Of a stretch of 64,000 nt of DNA, positions 7,499 through 15,751 are shown piece after piece. This stretch comes from Streptomyces qinglanensis (GTDB taxonomy: Bacteria > Actinomycetota > Actinomycetes > Streptomycetales > Streptomycetaceae). The stretch spans positions 186,001 to 250,000 of the forward strand of contig NZ_FOGO01000011.1 of the NCBI RefSeq assembly GCF_900111245.1, read 5' to 3'. The position numbers were made by a program, and so were the translations under genes. Position 1 is the stretch's first letter. Each line of letters opens with the position of its first letter. The notes beneath the pieces are model-generated. The model was not told where the DNA came from, ran no database searches, and saw only the letters and a program-made list of their open reading frames with translations.

Positions 7499-8860
7499 TC
7501 AGCCGGCAGCGGGCAGCCGCAGATCCGTGCAGCCCCTTCTTGCGCTCTCCTTCTTGGCGAAGGAGGCGAGCATCGCGCGCATCCGCCCCCGGCTCAGCGT
7601 TTCGGTGCTGACGGCCTGCGGTTCGTCCGACTCTCCATCCGGGCGGTCGACGCCGAGCAGGAATCCCGCCGGTCGGCCCCCGCAGCGAGCTGTGGCCCCC
7701 GCACTGTCGTCAGTGAGCCACTTCCGGGGCAGTGCCTCGGCCGTGGGGACTCCGCTGTGGTTCGCCGCTTCGAGCATCATCTGCCGCGACCACTGGCCGT
7801 ACACACCGTAGAGCCAGGCCACCGGGGCGTGCCCCCTTCCCCTCTCGTCCCCGCCGGAGGGCCGGACCAGGCACGTGCTCACGGGACCGGATCTCTTGGG
7901 GATGCGGAGGTCGAACGACCAGTCACCGCTCCGGAACGGGCCCTGTGCCAGGGCTCCGCACGCCGTGTCCGCCGCGCGTGCGGCGGACACGGCCCCGGGC
8001 TCGTGTTTCTCGCTGCCCTTGGCCGGAAGCGGCAGCGGCTCGGTGTCGCAACCGAGTCTCTCCGAAACCTTGTTGACCATCGCCCCGCCCGTCCGGGCCA
8101 ACTGATACCACTTGACGGGCAGCGCACCCCGCACGTCCACCAGGAGCTGCCGCTGCTGCCCGGCGGCGTCCTTGCCCCGCCCGGGGCATGCGGTCATCAG
8201 CGCCAGGCTGGAGACTCCCGACCGGAATCCCGGCAGTCCACCGGAGAGCGCGTCGCCCGGAATCCCACCCCTGCCGGTCACCTCGCGTATCAGCCTGCGG
8301 TCGATGTCGTCGCGGCGGGTCCAGCCCTGGACCGACAGGACCTGCCTCCCCTCCTCGTTCACCACCTCGCAGGTGTAGCGCCCGAGTTCGTCGTCCGACT
8401 CGGCCTCCGCCTCGGTGAGGCGCGGCTCCGCGTCACCCGCACCGCCCCGCAGCGTGTCCATGCTGCCGTCCGGCACCGCGCCGTCACAGGCGTCCGAGGT
8501 GATCATCCGGTCCTGTACGAACGGCTTGGCTATCCACCCCCCACCGCCGAGGAGCAGCACGCCCACGCCGCACCACGCCGCGATCCTGTTGCGGCGGCGC
8601 CGCCGGTCGTCGGTCTCCCGGGCCAGGCGCCACCGTTCACGCCGCTCGTCCTCGGTCTCAGAATCGGTCTCGCGCTCGGGCGGTGGCCCGTTCTCGGAGG
8701 CGGGCCGCTCCGCGGCTTCTGATCCCCCCGCGGCCTCGGATCCCCCCTCGGGCTCGGATCCCCCCGCGGCCTCGGGCCTCCCCTCGGGCTCGGCTTCCGC
8801 CACAGGCTCGGGCCTCTCCTCGGGTTCGTGCCCGCCCTCCCGCTGCTCCTCCTCCGACAT
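7499..8860 (-). CDS. Membrane-anchored protein with acidic repeat head
   Basis: Begins at ATG 8860 and gives 453 residues. Residues 1-90 are an acidic, disordered head made of short Glu/Pro/Gly/Ala repeats (units such as GGSEPEGGSEAA), coming from a short tandem DNA repeat. A basic stretch (RRRRNR) precedes one membrane helix at about 105-125, putting the head in the cytoplasm and the remaining ~320 residues outside. The outer part has several Cys (DACDGAV, RYTCEVV, TACPG, DTACG, STCLV, RCGG) consistent with disulfides in a secreted domain. No known family. Convergent with the membrane protein at 6201. Confidence 0.7.
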   Translation of the reverse strand: MSEEEQREGGHEPEERPEPVAEAEPEGRPEAAGGSEPEGGSEAAGGSEAAERPASENGPPPERETDSETEDERRERWRLARETDDRRRRRNRIAAWCGVGVLLLGGGGWIAKPFVQDRMITSDACDGAVPDGSMDTLRGGAGDAEPRLTEAEAESDDELGRYTCEVVNEEGRQVLSVQGWTRRDDIDRRLIREVTGRGGIPGDALSGGLPGFRSGVSSLALMTACPGRGKDAAGQQRQLLVDVRGALPVKWYQLARTGGAMVNKVSERLGCDTEPLPLPAKGSEKHEPGAVSAARAADTACGALAQGPFRSGDWSFDLRIPKRSGPVSTCLVRPSGGDERGRGHAPVAWLYGVYGQWSRQMMLEAANHSGVPTAEALPRKWLTDDSAGATARCGGRPAGFLLGVDRPDGESDEPQAVSTETLSRGRMRAMLASFAKKESARRGCTDLRLPAAG

Positions 8861-8973
8861 CCCGGCACCGTATCCCACCCCGCCACCGCCGCCCGAACAC
8901 ACGTGTGCCCCGGACTCCGCGAGGGGAGCACGGGGCACAGGGCCTGGCGCCGCGAGGGGAGTTCAGCCGGGGC

Positions 8974-10557
8974 TCACTCCCACTCGATGGTCCCCGGGGG
9001 CTTGCTGGTGACGTCCAGCGTGACCCGGTTGACCTCGGAGACCTCGTTGGTGATCCGCGTCGAGATGCGGGCCAGCACGTCGTAGGGCAGCCGGGACCAG
9101 TCGGCGGTCATCGCGTCCTCCGAGGAGACCGGGCGCAGCACCACCGGGTGGCCGTAGGTGCGCGCGTCGCCCTGCACGCCGACGCTGCGGACGTCCGCGA
9201 GCAGCACCACCGGGCACTGCCAGATGTCGCGGTCCAGCCCCGCGGCGGTCAGCTCCTCGCGGGCGATGGCGTCCGCCTCGCGCAGCAGGTCGAGCCGCTC
9301 GCGGGTGACCTCGCCGACGATCCGGATGCCCAGCCCCGGGCCCGGGAACGGCTGGCGCTGGACGATCTCGTCCGGCAGCCCGAGCTCCTGCCCGACCATC
9401 CGCACCTCGTCCTTGAACAGCTTGCGCAGCGGCTCCACCAGCTCGAACTCGAGGTCCTCGGGGAGACCGCCCACGTTGTGGTGCGACTTGATGTTGGCCG
9501 CGCCGGTGCCGCCACCGGACTCCACCACGTCCGGGTAGAGGGTGCCCTGCACCAGGAACGCCACCGGCTCGTCGCTCGGCGCCTCGGCGACGATCTCCGC
9601 CTGCGCCTGCTCGAAGACCCGGATGAACTCCCGGCCGATGATCTTGCGCTTCTGCTCCGGGTCGGAGACGCCCGCCAGCGCGTCGATGAAGCGGTCGGCC
9701 GCGTCCACGACCTTGAGCTGGACCCCGGTCGCCGCCACGAAGTCCTTCTCGACCTGCTCCGTCTCACCCTTGCGCATCAGGCCGTGGTCGACGTACACGC
9801 AGGTGAGCTGGTCGCCGACGGCACGCTGCACGAGCGCCGCGGCCACCGCCGAGTCGACCCCGCCGGACAGCCCGCAGATGGCGCGCTTGCCGCCGACCTG
9901 CTCCCGGATCGCGGCGACCTGCTCGTCGACGATGCTCTCCGTCGTCCAGGACGGGGACAGGCCCGCACCCCGGTAGAGGAAGTGCTCCAGCTCCTGCTGG
10001 CCGAACGTGGAGTGCATCACCTCCGGGTGGTGCTGGAGGCCGTACAGCTTCCGCTCGTCGTCCTCGAACGCCGCCACCGGCACCAGGTCCGTGGACGCCG
10101 TGACGGTGAAGCCCTCCGGCGCCGCCGAGCAGGCGTCACCGTGCGACATCCACACCTGCTGCTCTTCCGGGGTGCCCTCGAACAGCGTCGAGGACGCCTT
10201 GGCGACGGAGAGCTGGGTGCGGCCGTACTCGCGGCTGCCGGTGTTGTCGACCGTGCCGCCCAGCGTCGTCGCCATGAGCTGGAAGCCGTAGCAGATCCCC
10301 AGGACCGGGACGCCCGCCTCGAAGATCTCGCGGTCGATGGCGGGCGCGCCCTCCGCGTACACCGACGACGGGCCGCCGGACAGGATGATCGCCTTCGGGT
10401 TCTTGGCGAGCATCTCGGCGGCCGGCATGGTCGACGGCACGATCTCGCTGTAGACCCGCGCCTCGCGCACCCGGCGCGCGATGAGCTGGGCGTACTGCGC
10501 GCCGAAGTCGACGACGAGGACGGTGTCCGGAGTGCTCTCGGACGGGTTGGAAGCCAC
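8974..10557 (-). CDS. guaA: GMP synthase (glutamine-hydrolysing)
   Basis: Converts XMP to GMP with ATP and glutamine, the last step of guanine nucleotide synthesis, in the cytoplasm. The length of 527 aa is normal. The class I glutamine amidotransferase domain comes first, with the oxyanion loop LSGGPSSVY, nucleophile Cys89 in LGICYGFQ, and the catalytic His-x-Glu in HHPEV. The ATP-pyrophosphatase domain follows with its P-loop CGLSGGVDSAVAA, then the dimerisation domain ending in DVTSKPPGTIEWE. The GTG start at 10557 fits the family N-terminus, with AAAGG upstream. Divergent from the chorismate mutase attenuator region, so both promoters lie in 10558-10667. Confidence 0.97.
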   Translation of the reverse strand: MASNPSESTPDTVLVVDFGAQYAQLIARRVREARVYSEIVPSTMPAAEMLAKNPKAIILSGGPSSVYAEGAPAIDREIFEAGVPVLGICYGFQLMATTLGGTVDNTGSREYGRTQLSVAKASSTLFEGTPEEQQVWMSHGDACSAAPEGFTVTASTDLVPVAAFEDDERKLYGLQHHPEVMHSTFGQQELEHFLYRGAGLSPSWTTESIVDEQVAAIREQVGGKRAICGLSGGVDSAVAAALVQRAVGDQLTCVYVDHGLMRKGETEQVEKDFVAATGVQLKVVDAADRFIDALAGVSDPEQKRKIIGREFIRVFEQAQAEIVAEAPSDEPVAFLVQGTLYPDVVESGGGTGAANIKSHHNVGGLPEDLEFELVEPLRKLFKDEVRMVGQELGLPDEIVQRQPFPGPGLGIRIVGEVTRERLDLLREADAIAREELTAAGLDRDIWQCPVVLLADVRSVGVQGDARTYGHPVVLRPVSSEDAMTADWSRLPYDVLARISTRITNEVSEVNRVTLDVTSKPPGTIEWE

Positions 10558-10655
10558 GAAGCTGATGCCTTTCGGCGTGAAGCGGGGGTTCGGTTCCGAT
10601 GATAGCGGTGCCCCCGGGTGCCCGGACCCGCCGCCGGGTGTCCCGGAACCGGTGG

Positions 10656-10661
10656 CATACT
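10656..10661 (+). promoter_or_regulatory. Candidate -10 element giving a leaderless leader-peptide transcript
   Basis: CATACT matches TATAAT at four positions and ends six bases before ATG 10668. That places the likely transcription start at the A of the ATG, the spacing seen for leaderless actinobacterial mRNAs. No ribosome-binding site precedes the ATG. No clear -35 is visible. Confidence 0.45.
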
Positions 10662-10667
10662 GGCCGT

Positions 10668-10733
10668 ATGCAGAACGCGCAGTGGTTTACCTATGGCACC
10701 GGCCCGGCCGGCTGCCATGGCCGTTCTGTGTGA
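10668..10733 (+). CDS. Putative aromatic leader peptide (21 aa) upstream of chorismate mutase
   Basis: Short frame MQNAQWFTYGTGPAGCHGRSV. Codons 6, 7 and 9 are TGG, TTT and TAT, i.e. Trp, Phe and Tyr close together, the end products of the pathway that chorismate mutase and its competitors share. TTT and TAT are rare codons in Streptomyces. The peptide overlaps the first hairpin (10695-10716), ends just before a strong hairpin (10759-10789), and precedes the chorismate mutase ATG at 10857. This is the architecture of the trp-type attenuators known in Streptomyces and Corynebacterium. The start lacks a ribosome-binding site but sits where a leaderless transcript would begin. The assignment is an inference from layout. 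Confidence 0.6.
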   Translation: MQNAQWFTYGTGPAGCHGRSV

Positions 10734-10789
10734 GAGAAGCGACACACGAACTTCCCCAGGCGCCCCGGGCCGGTCAGGCCCGGGGCGCC
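10695..10789 (+). promoter_or_regulatory. Candidate transcription attenuator (hairpin, antiterminator, terminator)
   Basis: Three mutually exclusive pairings are visible. Hairpin 1:2: GGCA plus CCGG (10695-10702) with CCGG-C-TGCC (10708-10716). Terminator: GGCGCCCCGGGCC (10759-10771) with GGCCCGGGGCGCC (10777-10789), a perfect 13-bp stem with a five-base loop, followed by GTGTGTGT rather than a U run, as is common in Streptomyces. Antiterminator: CCGGCCCGG (10699-10707) is the exact complement of CCGGGCCGG (10765-10773), which includes the terminator's left arm. A ribosome held on the Trp codon would leave 10699 onwards free and favour the antiterminator. Confidence 0.55.
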
Positions 10790-10856
10790 GGTGTGTGTGC
10801 CCGCTTCCCCCCGGGCCGCCGTCCGCGGGCTCCGCGACCCGAGGAGCGAACAGCAC

Positions 10857-11159
10857 ATGAGCGCCACCACCAGCACCACCCGCACCAGCACCACCACCAG
10901 CGCGCAGTCCGATCCGGCGCCGGAAGCGGTCATCGATGCCGAGCGGGCCCGCATCGACGCACTCGACGCCCGTATCGTCGCGCTCGTCCGCGACCGCATG
11001 GAGGTCTCCGAGAACATCCAGCGGGTGCGGATCGACTCGGGCGGGCGCCGGGTGCACCTGGCCCGCGAGATGCAGATCCTCGACCACTACAGCACCGAGC
11101 TCGGGGGGCCGGGCCGGGAGCTGGCCCGGACCCTGCTGCGGCTGTGCCGGGGCCACTGA
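10857..11159 (+). CDS. Chorismate mutase (AroQ type)
   Basis: Converts chorismate to prephenate, the branch step to Phe and Tyr. Residues 23-100 show the AroQ helical fold: ARIDALDARIVALVRDRMEV, then IQRVRIDSGGRRVHLAREMQ, then a C-terminal helix. The conserved Arg residues and the R-E pair of the active site are recognisable. The first ~22 residues are a Thr/Ser-rich low-complexity head. ATG 10857 has GAGGAG nine bases upstream. In Streptomyces this short stand-alone mutase usually sits beside guaA, as here. Expression is likely controlled by the attenuator immediately upstream. Confidence 0.9.
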   Translation: MSATTSTTRTSTTTSAQSDPAPEAVIDAERARIDALDARIVALVRDRMEVSENIQRVRIDSGGRRVHLAREMQILDHYSTELGGPGRELARTLLRLCRGH

Positions 11160-12018
11160 GGGGCGCGCGTCCGGCCCTCACCCGTACGGCGCGTGACCGC
11201 CCCGGGCGGCCTTCGTTGGACCCGGTGTCCCTGATCTCCGCCGGGCCCGGCGGCGAGCGGGGCGGCGTCACCGGAGCGATGAGACGCCCGTCCTCCCCGC
11301 GAGGGGAGACGCCGGGTGTCGTGGGACCTCGCTCCGGTGCTGTGACCGGACGGCAGGGGACAGCAGCCCGGTCACGACAGCGGCCGGTCCCGGGGACGCT
11401 CTGGACCGGCCGCTCCGCGGCTTCCTGCCGGACCCCGCGGGCCGGCCGCCGGGGCGCCGGTCCCTGCGGACCGCCTCGCCCTGCCGGTGCCCGCGGGACC
11501 CGTCACAGGTCGTCGGAACCGTCGTACCGGGCCCGGCCGGGCCCGCCTCCGGCCCTCGTGGGGCCCCGCCGCACCGGATCTTCGCGAGAACCCTGGAATC
11601 CCTCACTGTCGCAACGGTTGCGCGGGGTGCGGCGGATCCAGCACGATGCAGACGTCCGGTGTGCAGAACGACCTGACCACACGGCCGATTGGTGAACCGT
11701 GGCGGGATTCCGCCATTGGTTCGACCAATATGGCGGCGCCTTCCCCCCGCGCCGCCGTCAGCACGGGCGCTGCCCTGACGCCGGTGCTGACCCGAGGGCC
11801 CCGCGGCTGCCGCCACCCACCCGGCCGGCGCCCGGGGCCCTCCGCCGTGCCCTGCACCGCGTCCCGCACCGCGTCCTGCGCCGTCGCCTCGCCGTTCGAC
11901 CGCCTCGCCGCCCCGACCGCCTCGCCGCCGGGCCGCCTCGCCGCCCCGGACCGCCTCGCCGTTCCGCCCGGCCGCGGGCGGAACGGCAGCGACGCGACCG
12001 GGCCCCGCGGGTGCCGCT
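11160..12018. other. Gene-free convergent region, 859 bp, with inverted repeats
   Basis: Lies between the ends of the chorismate mutase and the GMC oxidoreductase. No frame has a convincing start and composition. It contains GGCGG-GATT-CCGCC (11701-11714), an imperfect palindrome CGCCATTGGT-TCG-ACCAATATGGCG (11711-11735) in a locally AT-richer patch, and four copies of CCGCCTCGCCG-like units (about 11884-11972). The palindrome resembles an operator, so a small gene or sRNA cannot be excluded. Confidence 0.45.
11884..11972. repeat. Short imperfect tandem repeat, unit near CCGCCTCGCCG
   Basis: About five imperfect copies of an 11-base core separated by CCCCGA, CCGGG or CCCCGGA spacers. No coding role was seen. 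Confidence 0.6.
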
Positions 12019-13869
12019 TCAGTCCTGCTCCGTACCGGAGGCGGACCCGTCCCGGGCGGGGACCGGAGGCACCGCGAGTACCGGCAGCCGCAGCGCCCCG
12101 AACGCGGTCTCCGGTACCGCGGGCCGGGCCGGGGCCACCGGCGCCAGCCGCCGATATCCGGTGTCCTGCCCGGGACGCGGGTCCTCCTCGCCGCTGTTCG
12201 GCCAGAACGACATGGCGCGCTCGGCCTGCGCGGTGATGGTCAGGGACGGATTGACCCCGAGGTTGGCGGAGACCGCGGAGCCGTCCACGACCGAGATGCC
12301 CGGATGCCCGTAGAGCCGGTGGTAGGGGTCGATGACACCGTGCTCGGCACTGTCGCCGATGGGGCAGCCGCCCAGGAAGTGCGCGGTCAGCGGCGTCCCC
12401 ATCAGCTCACCGACGTTGGTCCCGGCGAAGCCGTTGATCTCCTCGGCGAGCGCGGTCGCCGCCTCGGCGCCCTCCGGGATGTGCACGGGGTTGGGCGCCC
12501 CGTGCCCCTGCCGCGCGGTCAGCATGCCTTTGCCCAGGCCCTTGTCCTTGCGGTAGGTGGTCAGCGAGTTGTCGAGCGTCTGCATGACCAGCCCGATGAT
12601 GATCCGCTCGGACCACTTGCGCGCCGAGAGCGAGCGCAGGAAGAGGACCGGGTGCCGCAGACAGGTCAGCACGTGGGCGAGCGCGCCCGGCAGCATCGTG
12701 TTCTGCCGCATCTGGAGGGTGGTCAGGGCGCTCATGGAGTTGGAACCCCTGCCGTAGCGCACCGGCTCGATGTGGGTGTGGGCGTCCGGGTGCACGGAAG
12801 AGGTGATGGCGACGCCCTTGGTGAAGTCGGGTGCGGCGTCCCGGCCCCACTTCTTGCGGTACCGGCGGGGCAGCGTCTGGGCACCCACCAGGGCCTCGGA
12901 GTTGGTGCGGGTCAGCTCGCCCAGCCGGGGCGAGAGCCGGGGCAGGGTTCCGGCGCTCTTCACCTGGTGCAGCAGCTTCTGGGTGCCGTACGTACCGGCT
13001 GCCAGCACCACCCGCCGGGCGCGGAGGATGCGGGGCTTGCCGCCGCGCCGCTTGTCGGTGCGGACGGTCAGCACCTCGTAGCCGTCCGCGTCGGTGCCCG
13101 GAGTGCGCTCGCGGAGGCCGACGACGGTCGTCAGCGGGCGGATCTCGGCTCCGGCCCGCTCGGCGAGGTGCAGATAGTTCTCGTTGAGGGTGTTCTTGGC
13201 GCCGCGGCGGCAGCCGGTCATGCACTCCCCGCACTCCACGCAGGCGTTGCGGTCCGGTCCGGCACCGCCGAAGTAGGGGTCGGGGACGGTCCCGCCCGCG
13301 GTGGTGCGGGCCGTGCCGTCGGCGTCCCGGCCGTCGCCGAAGAAGACGCCGACGGGCGCGAGATGGAAGGTGTCGCCGTAGCCGAGGCGGTCCGCTGCGG
13401 CCTTCAGATGGACGTCGGAGGGGGTGGTGGTCGGGTTGAGGCGGACGCCGAGCATCCGCTTGGCCTGGTCGTAGTAGGGCGCCAGCTCGTCCTGCCAGTC
13501 GGTGATGTGGCCCCACTGGCGGTCCTCGAAGAACTGCGCGGGCGGCACATAGAGGGTGTTGGCGTAGTTCAGGGAGCCGCCGCCCACCCCGGCGCCTGCC
13601 AGGATCATGACATTGGCGAGCAGATGGATGCGCTGGATGCCGTAGAGGCCGAGCGAGGGCGCCCACAGAAAGTTCTTCAGATCCCAGGAGTTCTTCGGCA
13701 GCTCGTCGCGGGTGAAACGCCGACCGGCCTCCAGGACGCCGACCCGGTAGCCCTTCTCGGTCAGCCGCAGCGCGGAGACCGCGCCGCCGAAGCCGGATCC
13801 GACGACCAGGACGTCGTAGTCGAACGGGTCTGCGCCCGCCCGCTGCTGGGCACGTGGGGGCAGGGACAC
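12019..13869 (-). CDS. FAD-dependent GMC oxidoreductase with ferredoxin-like Cys cluster (ChoD-like)
   Basis: A 616-residue flavoenzyme of the glucose-methanol-choline family, closest in layout to mycobacterial ChoD. The FAD-binding site is near residue 20 (VLVVGSGFGGAVSALRL). The substrate/FAD C-terminal domain carries HFLGGCPIGDSAEHGVIDPY and VVDGSAVSANLGVNPSLTI. Around residue 210 it has CVECGECMTGC, spaced CX2CX2CX3C like a [4Fe-4S] ferredoxin site. The GTG at 13869 has GGAGG six to seven bases upstream and puts the FAD motif at the usual distance; upstream sequence is repeats, not protein. It probably oxidises a sterol- or alcohol-type substrate, but the substrate is not known. The aldehyde dehydrogenase upstream (14032) may handle its product. 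Confidence 0.88.
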   Translation of the reverse strand: MSLPPRAQQRAGADPFDYDVLVVGSGFGGAVSALRLTEKGYRVGVLEAGRRFTRDELPKNSWDLKNFLWAPSLGLYGIQRIHLLANVMILAGAGVGGGSLNYANTLYVPPAQFFEDRQWGHITDWQDELAPYYDQAKRMLGVRLNPTTTPSDVHLKAAADRLGYGDTFHLAPVGVFFGDGRDADGTARTTAGGTVPDPYFGGAGPDRNACVECGECMTGCRRGAKNTLNENYLHLAERAGAEIRPLTTVVGLRERTPGTDADGYEVLTVRTDKRRGGKPRILRARRVVLAAGTYGTQKLLHQVKSAGTLPRLSPRLGELTRTNSEALVGAQTLPRRYRKKWGRDAAPDFTKGVAITSSVHPDAHTHIEPVRYGRGSNSMSALTTLQMRQNTMLPGALAHVLTCLRHPVLFLRSLSARKWSERIIIGLVMQTLDNSLTTYRKDKGLGKGMLTARQGHGAPNPVHIPEGAEAATALAEEINGFAGTNVGELMGTPLTAHFLGGCPIGDSAEHGVIDPYHRLYGHPGISVVDGSAVSANLGVNPSLTITAQAERAMSFWPNSGEEDPRPGQDTGYRRLAPVAPARPAVPETAFGALRLPVLAVPPVPARDGSASGTEQD

Positions 13870-13904
13870 GGGTACCTCCGGTTCAGCGGTGGCGGTGCGG
13901 ACGG

Positions 13905-13975
13905 AGCGGACGGAAGGACGGAAGGACGGAAGGGGCGGGCGGCGGCGAGGGGCGGGCGGCGAGGGGCGGGGCCCG
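13905..13975. repeat. Tandem repeats upstream of the GMC oxidoreductase
   Basis: GGACGGAA-type 8-mers (about 13908-13932) followed by GGGGCGGGCGGCGA-type units (about 13933-13972). They lie between the aldehyde dehydrogenase stop and the GMC start. Confidence 0.6.
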
Positions 13976-14031
13976 GCCGACGGCCGGCGGCCCCCGCCCG
14001 CACGAGCCGACGGTGCGGGGGCCACGGGACC

Positions 14032-15666
14032 TCAGCGGAAGCGGAGCGTCTTGAGGGCCTTGAGGGAACGGGACATGAACGCGGCGTACGCCTCGTCGCT
14101 CATACCGAGGGACGGCGCCATGGGCAGCACCCGCTGGTGCGCCACCGTCTGCGACTCGGTGTACTTCAGGATGCCCTCCGAGCCGTGCCGGCGGCCGAGA
14201 CCGGAGTCGCCCATCCCGCCCATCGGGGCCTGCGCGCTGCCGTAGGCGGAGGCATAGCCCTCGTTGACGTTGACGGTGCCGGTGCGCAGCCGGGCTGCGA
14301 CCTCACGCCCCCGGCGACCGTTGCCCGACCACACGCTGGAGTTGAGGCCGTAGGGAGTGGCGTTGGCGAGGCCGACCGCCTCGTCGGTGTCGGAGAAGCG
14401 GTAGACGGACACGACGGGGCCGAAGGTCTCCTCGCCGCAGACCGCCATCTGCGGCTCCACGCCGTCCAGCACGGTGGGCTCGTAGAACAGCGGGCCGATG
14501 TCCGGGCGCGCCCGGCCTCCCGCCAGTACCGCGGCGCCCTTCTCGACGGCGTCCGCCACGTGCTGCTGCACGTTCTGCAACTGCCGTTCGGAGACGAGCG
14601 AGCCCATGTCGGCTCCGTAGGCAAGGGACGCACCCAGCCGCATGGCGCGGACGCGGGCCACGAAGCGCTCCAGGAAGGCGTCGGCCACCGACTCGTGGAC
14701 GTACAGGCGCTCGATGGAGATGCAGAGCTGCCCGGCCGAGGAGAAGGCGCCGCGCACCGCGCCCTCGGCGGCCTTGTCCAGGTCGGCGTCGTCCAGGACC
14801 AGCATCGCGTTCTTGCCGCCCAGCTCCAGCGAGCAGCCCACCAGGCGCGCGGCGGCACGGCCGGCCACCTCGCGTCCGGTACGGGTGGAGCCGGTGAACG
14901 AGACGTAGTCGCCGCGGTCGACGACCTCGGGCCCGACGACCGGGCCCTCGCCCAGGACGATCTGCCAGACGTCGGCGGGCAGCCCTGCCTCGACGAGCAG
15001 ATCGCGCGCCCACAGTGCGGTCAGCGCGGTCTGGGTGTCGGGCTTGGTCACCACCGCGTTGCCCGCCGCGAAGGCGGGGAGCACGTCGCCGACGGAGAGC
15101 TCGAAGGGGTAGTTCCACGGGGCGATCTGGCCGACCACTCCGCGGGGGTGGCGCAGCTCGGTGACCTTGGTCAGCGCAGGGATCGCACCGGTGTGCCGCT
15201 TGGGCCGCAGGTAGGCGGGGGCCTTGCGCCCGTAGTGCCGGGCCGCGACGGCGACGGCCTGGACCTCCTCGTGGGCGTGCAGCCGCGCCTTGCCGGTCTC
15301 CAGTTGGACGAGGTCCAGCACCTCCGACTGGCGGGCCAGTACGAGGTCGTGGAAGCGCAGCAGCACCGCGGCGCGCTGCCGCACCGGGGTGGCCGCCCAG
15401 GCGCGCTGCGCCGCACGGGCCGTCTCGAAGGCGGCCGCGACGTCCTCGGGGGTGGACTCGGGCAGCTCGGCCAGCACCTCACCGGTGAAGGGGGAGCGGC
15501 TGCGGGTCCTGCCGCTGCCCACCACGCCGCGGGCCAGCGCAGCGACGAGGCCGGGGGTGACGACATCGGCGGCCGTCCGGGCCCGCGCGGGTGCCGGGGC
15601 CACCGGGTTGCCGGAGGAGTGCTCGGTGCGGGGCGCGGTGCGGGTGCTGTCCTGCGAGTCCGTCAT
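14032..15666 (-). CDS. Succinate-semialdehyde dehydrogenase (NADP+) / aldehyde dehydrogenase
   Basis: An aldehyde dehydrogenase superfamily member (544 aa) oxidising succinic semialdehyde or a related aldehyde with NAD(P)+. It has the N-terminal NAD-binding site QIAPWNYPFELSVGDVLPAF, the FTGSTRTGREV loop, the catalytic Glu in LELGGKNAML, the catalytic Cys in SSAGQLCISIERL, and the EETFGPVVSV and MGGMGDSGLGRRHG signatures. The first ~45 residues are an extra disordered head. This subfamily (SCO4780-like, by memory) is labelled succinate-semialdehyde dehydrogenase; the substrate is not proven. A 22-bp palindrome (15730-15751) just upstream is a candidate operator. It probably forms a unit with the GMC oxidoreductase gene 162 bp downstream. 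Confidence 0.88.
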   Translation of the reverse strand: MTDSQDSTRTAPRTEHSSGNPVAPAPARARTAADVVTPGLVAALARGVVGSGRTRSRSPFTGEVLAELPESTPEDVAAAFETARAAQRAWAATPVRQRAAVLLRFHDLVLARQSEVLDLVQLETGKARLHAHEEVQAVAVAARHYGRKAPAYLRPKRHTGAIPALTKVTELRHPRGVVGQIAPWNYPFELSVGDVLPAFAAGNAVVTKPDTQTALTALWARDLLVEAGLPADVWQIVLGEGPVVGPEVVDRGDYVSFTGSTRTGREVAGRAAARLVGCSLELGGKNAMLVLDDADLDKAAEGAVRGAFSSAGQLCISIERLYVHESVADAFLERFVARVRAMRLGASLAYGADMGSLVSERQLQNVQQHVADAVEKGAAVLAGGRARPDIGPLFYEPTVLDGVEPQMAVCGEETFGPVVSVYRFSDTDEAVGLANATPYGLNSSVWSGNGRRGREVAARLRTGTVNVNEGYASAYGSAQAPMGGMGDSGLGRRHGSEGILKYTESQTVAHQRVLPMAPSLGMSDEAYAAFMSRSLKALKTLRFR

Positions 15667-15729
15667 GCGAGTGAGCGTACGACCACGGGCGCGGCCACGT
15701 ATACCCAGCGGTAACCCCTTTTCACGGAA

Positions 15730-15751
15730 TCTGCCAGCGATTGCTGGCAGA
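15730..15751. promoter_or_regulatory. Perfect 9-bp inverted repeat, candidate operator of the aldehyde dehydrogenase
   Basis: TCTGCCAGC-GATT-GCTGGCAGA lies 64 bp upstream of the ATG at 15666, just beyond a possible promoter (TATACG at about 15692-15697). Such symmetry is typical of TetR/GntR-type operators; as an RNA it would also form a hairpin. Confidence 0.5.

Noticed and set aside
10650..10760. Alternative frame from GTG 10651 also rich in Tyr/Trp codons
   Set aside because: It has no stop before the terminator hairpin and no leaderless or Shine-Dalgarno start signal; the ATG 10668 frame ends at 10733, the spacing expected of an attenuator peptide. Kept as a weak alternative only.
11268..11816. 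Minus-strand frame of about 180 residues in the convergent gap after chorismate mutase
   Set aside because: Arg/Gly/Pro-rich throughout, no ribosome-binding site at its start and no recognisable motif.
12304..15714. A very long open frame on the plus strand opposite the GMC oxidoreductase and aldehyde dehydrogenase genes
   Set aside because: It mirrors two clear genes; such shadow frames arise from G/C-loaded third positions. The translation is Gly/Arg/Val/Leu-rich with no domain.
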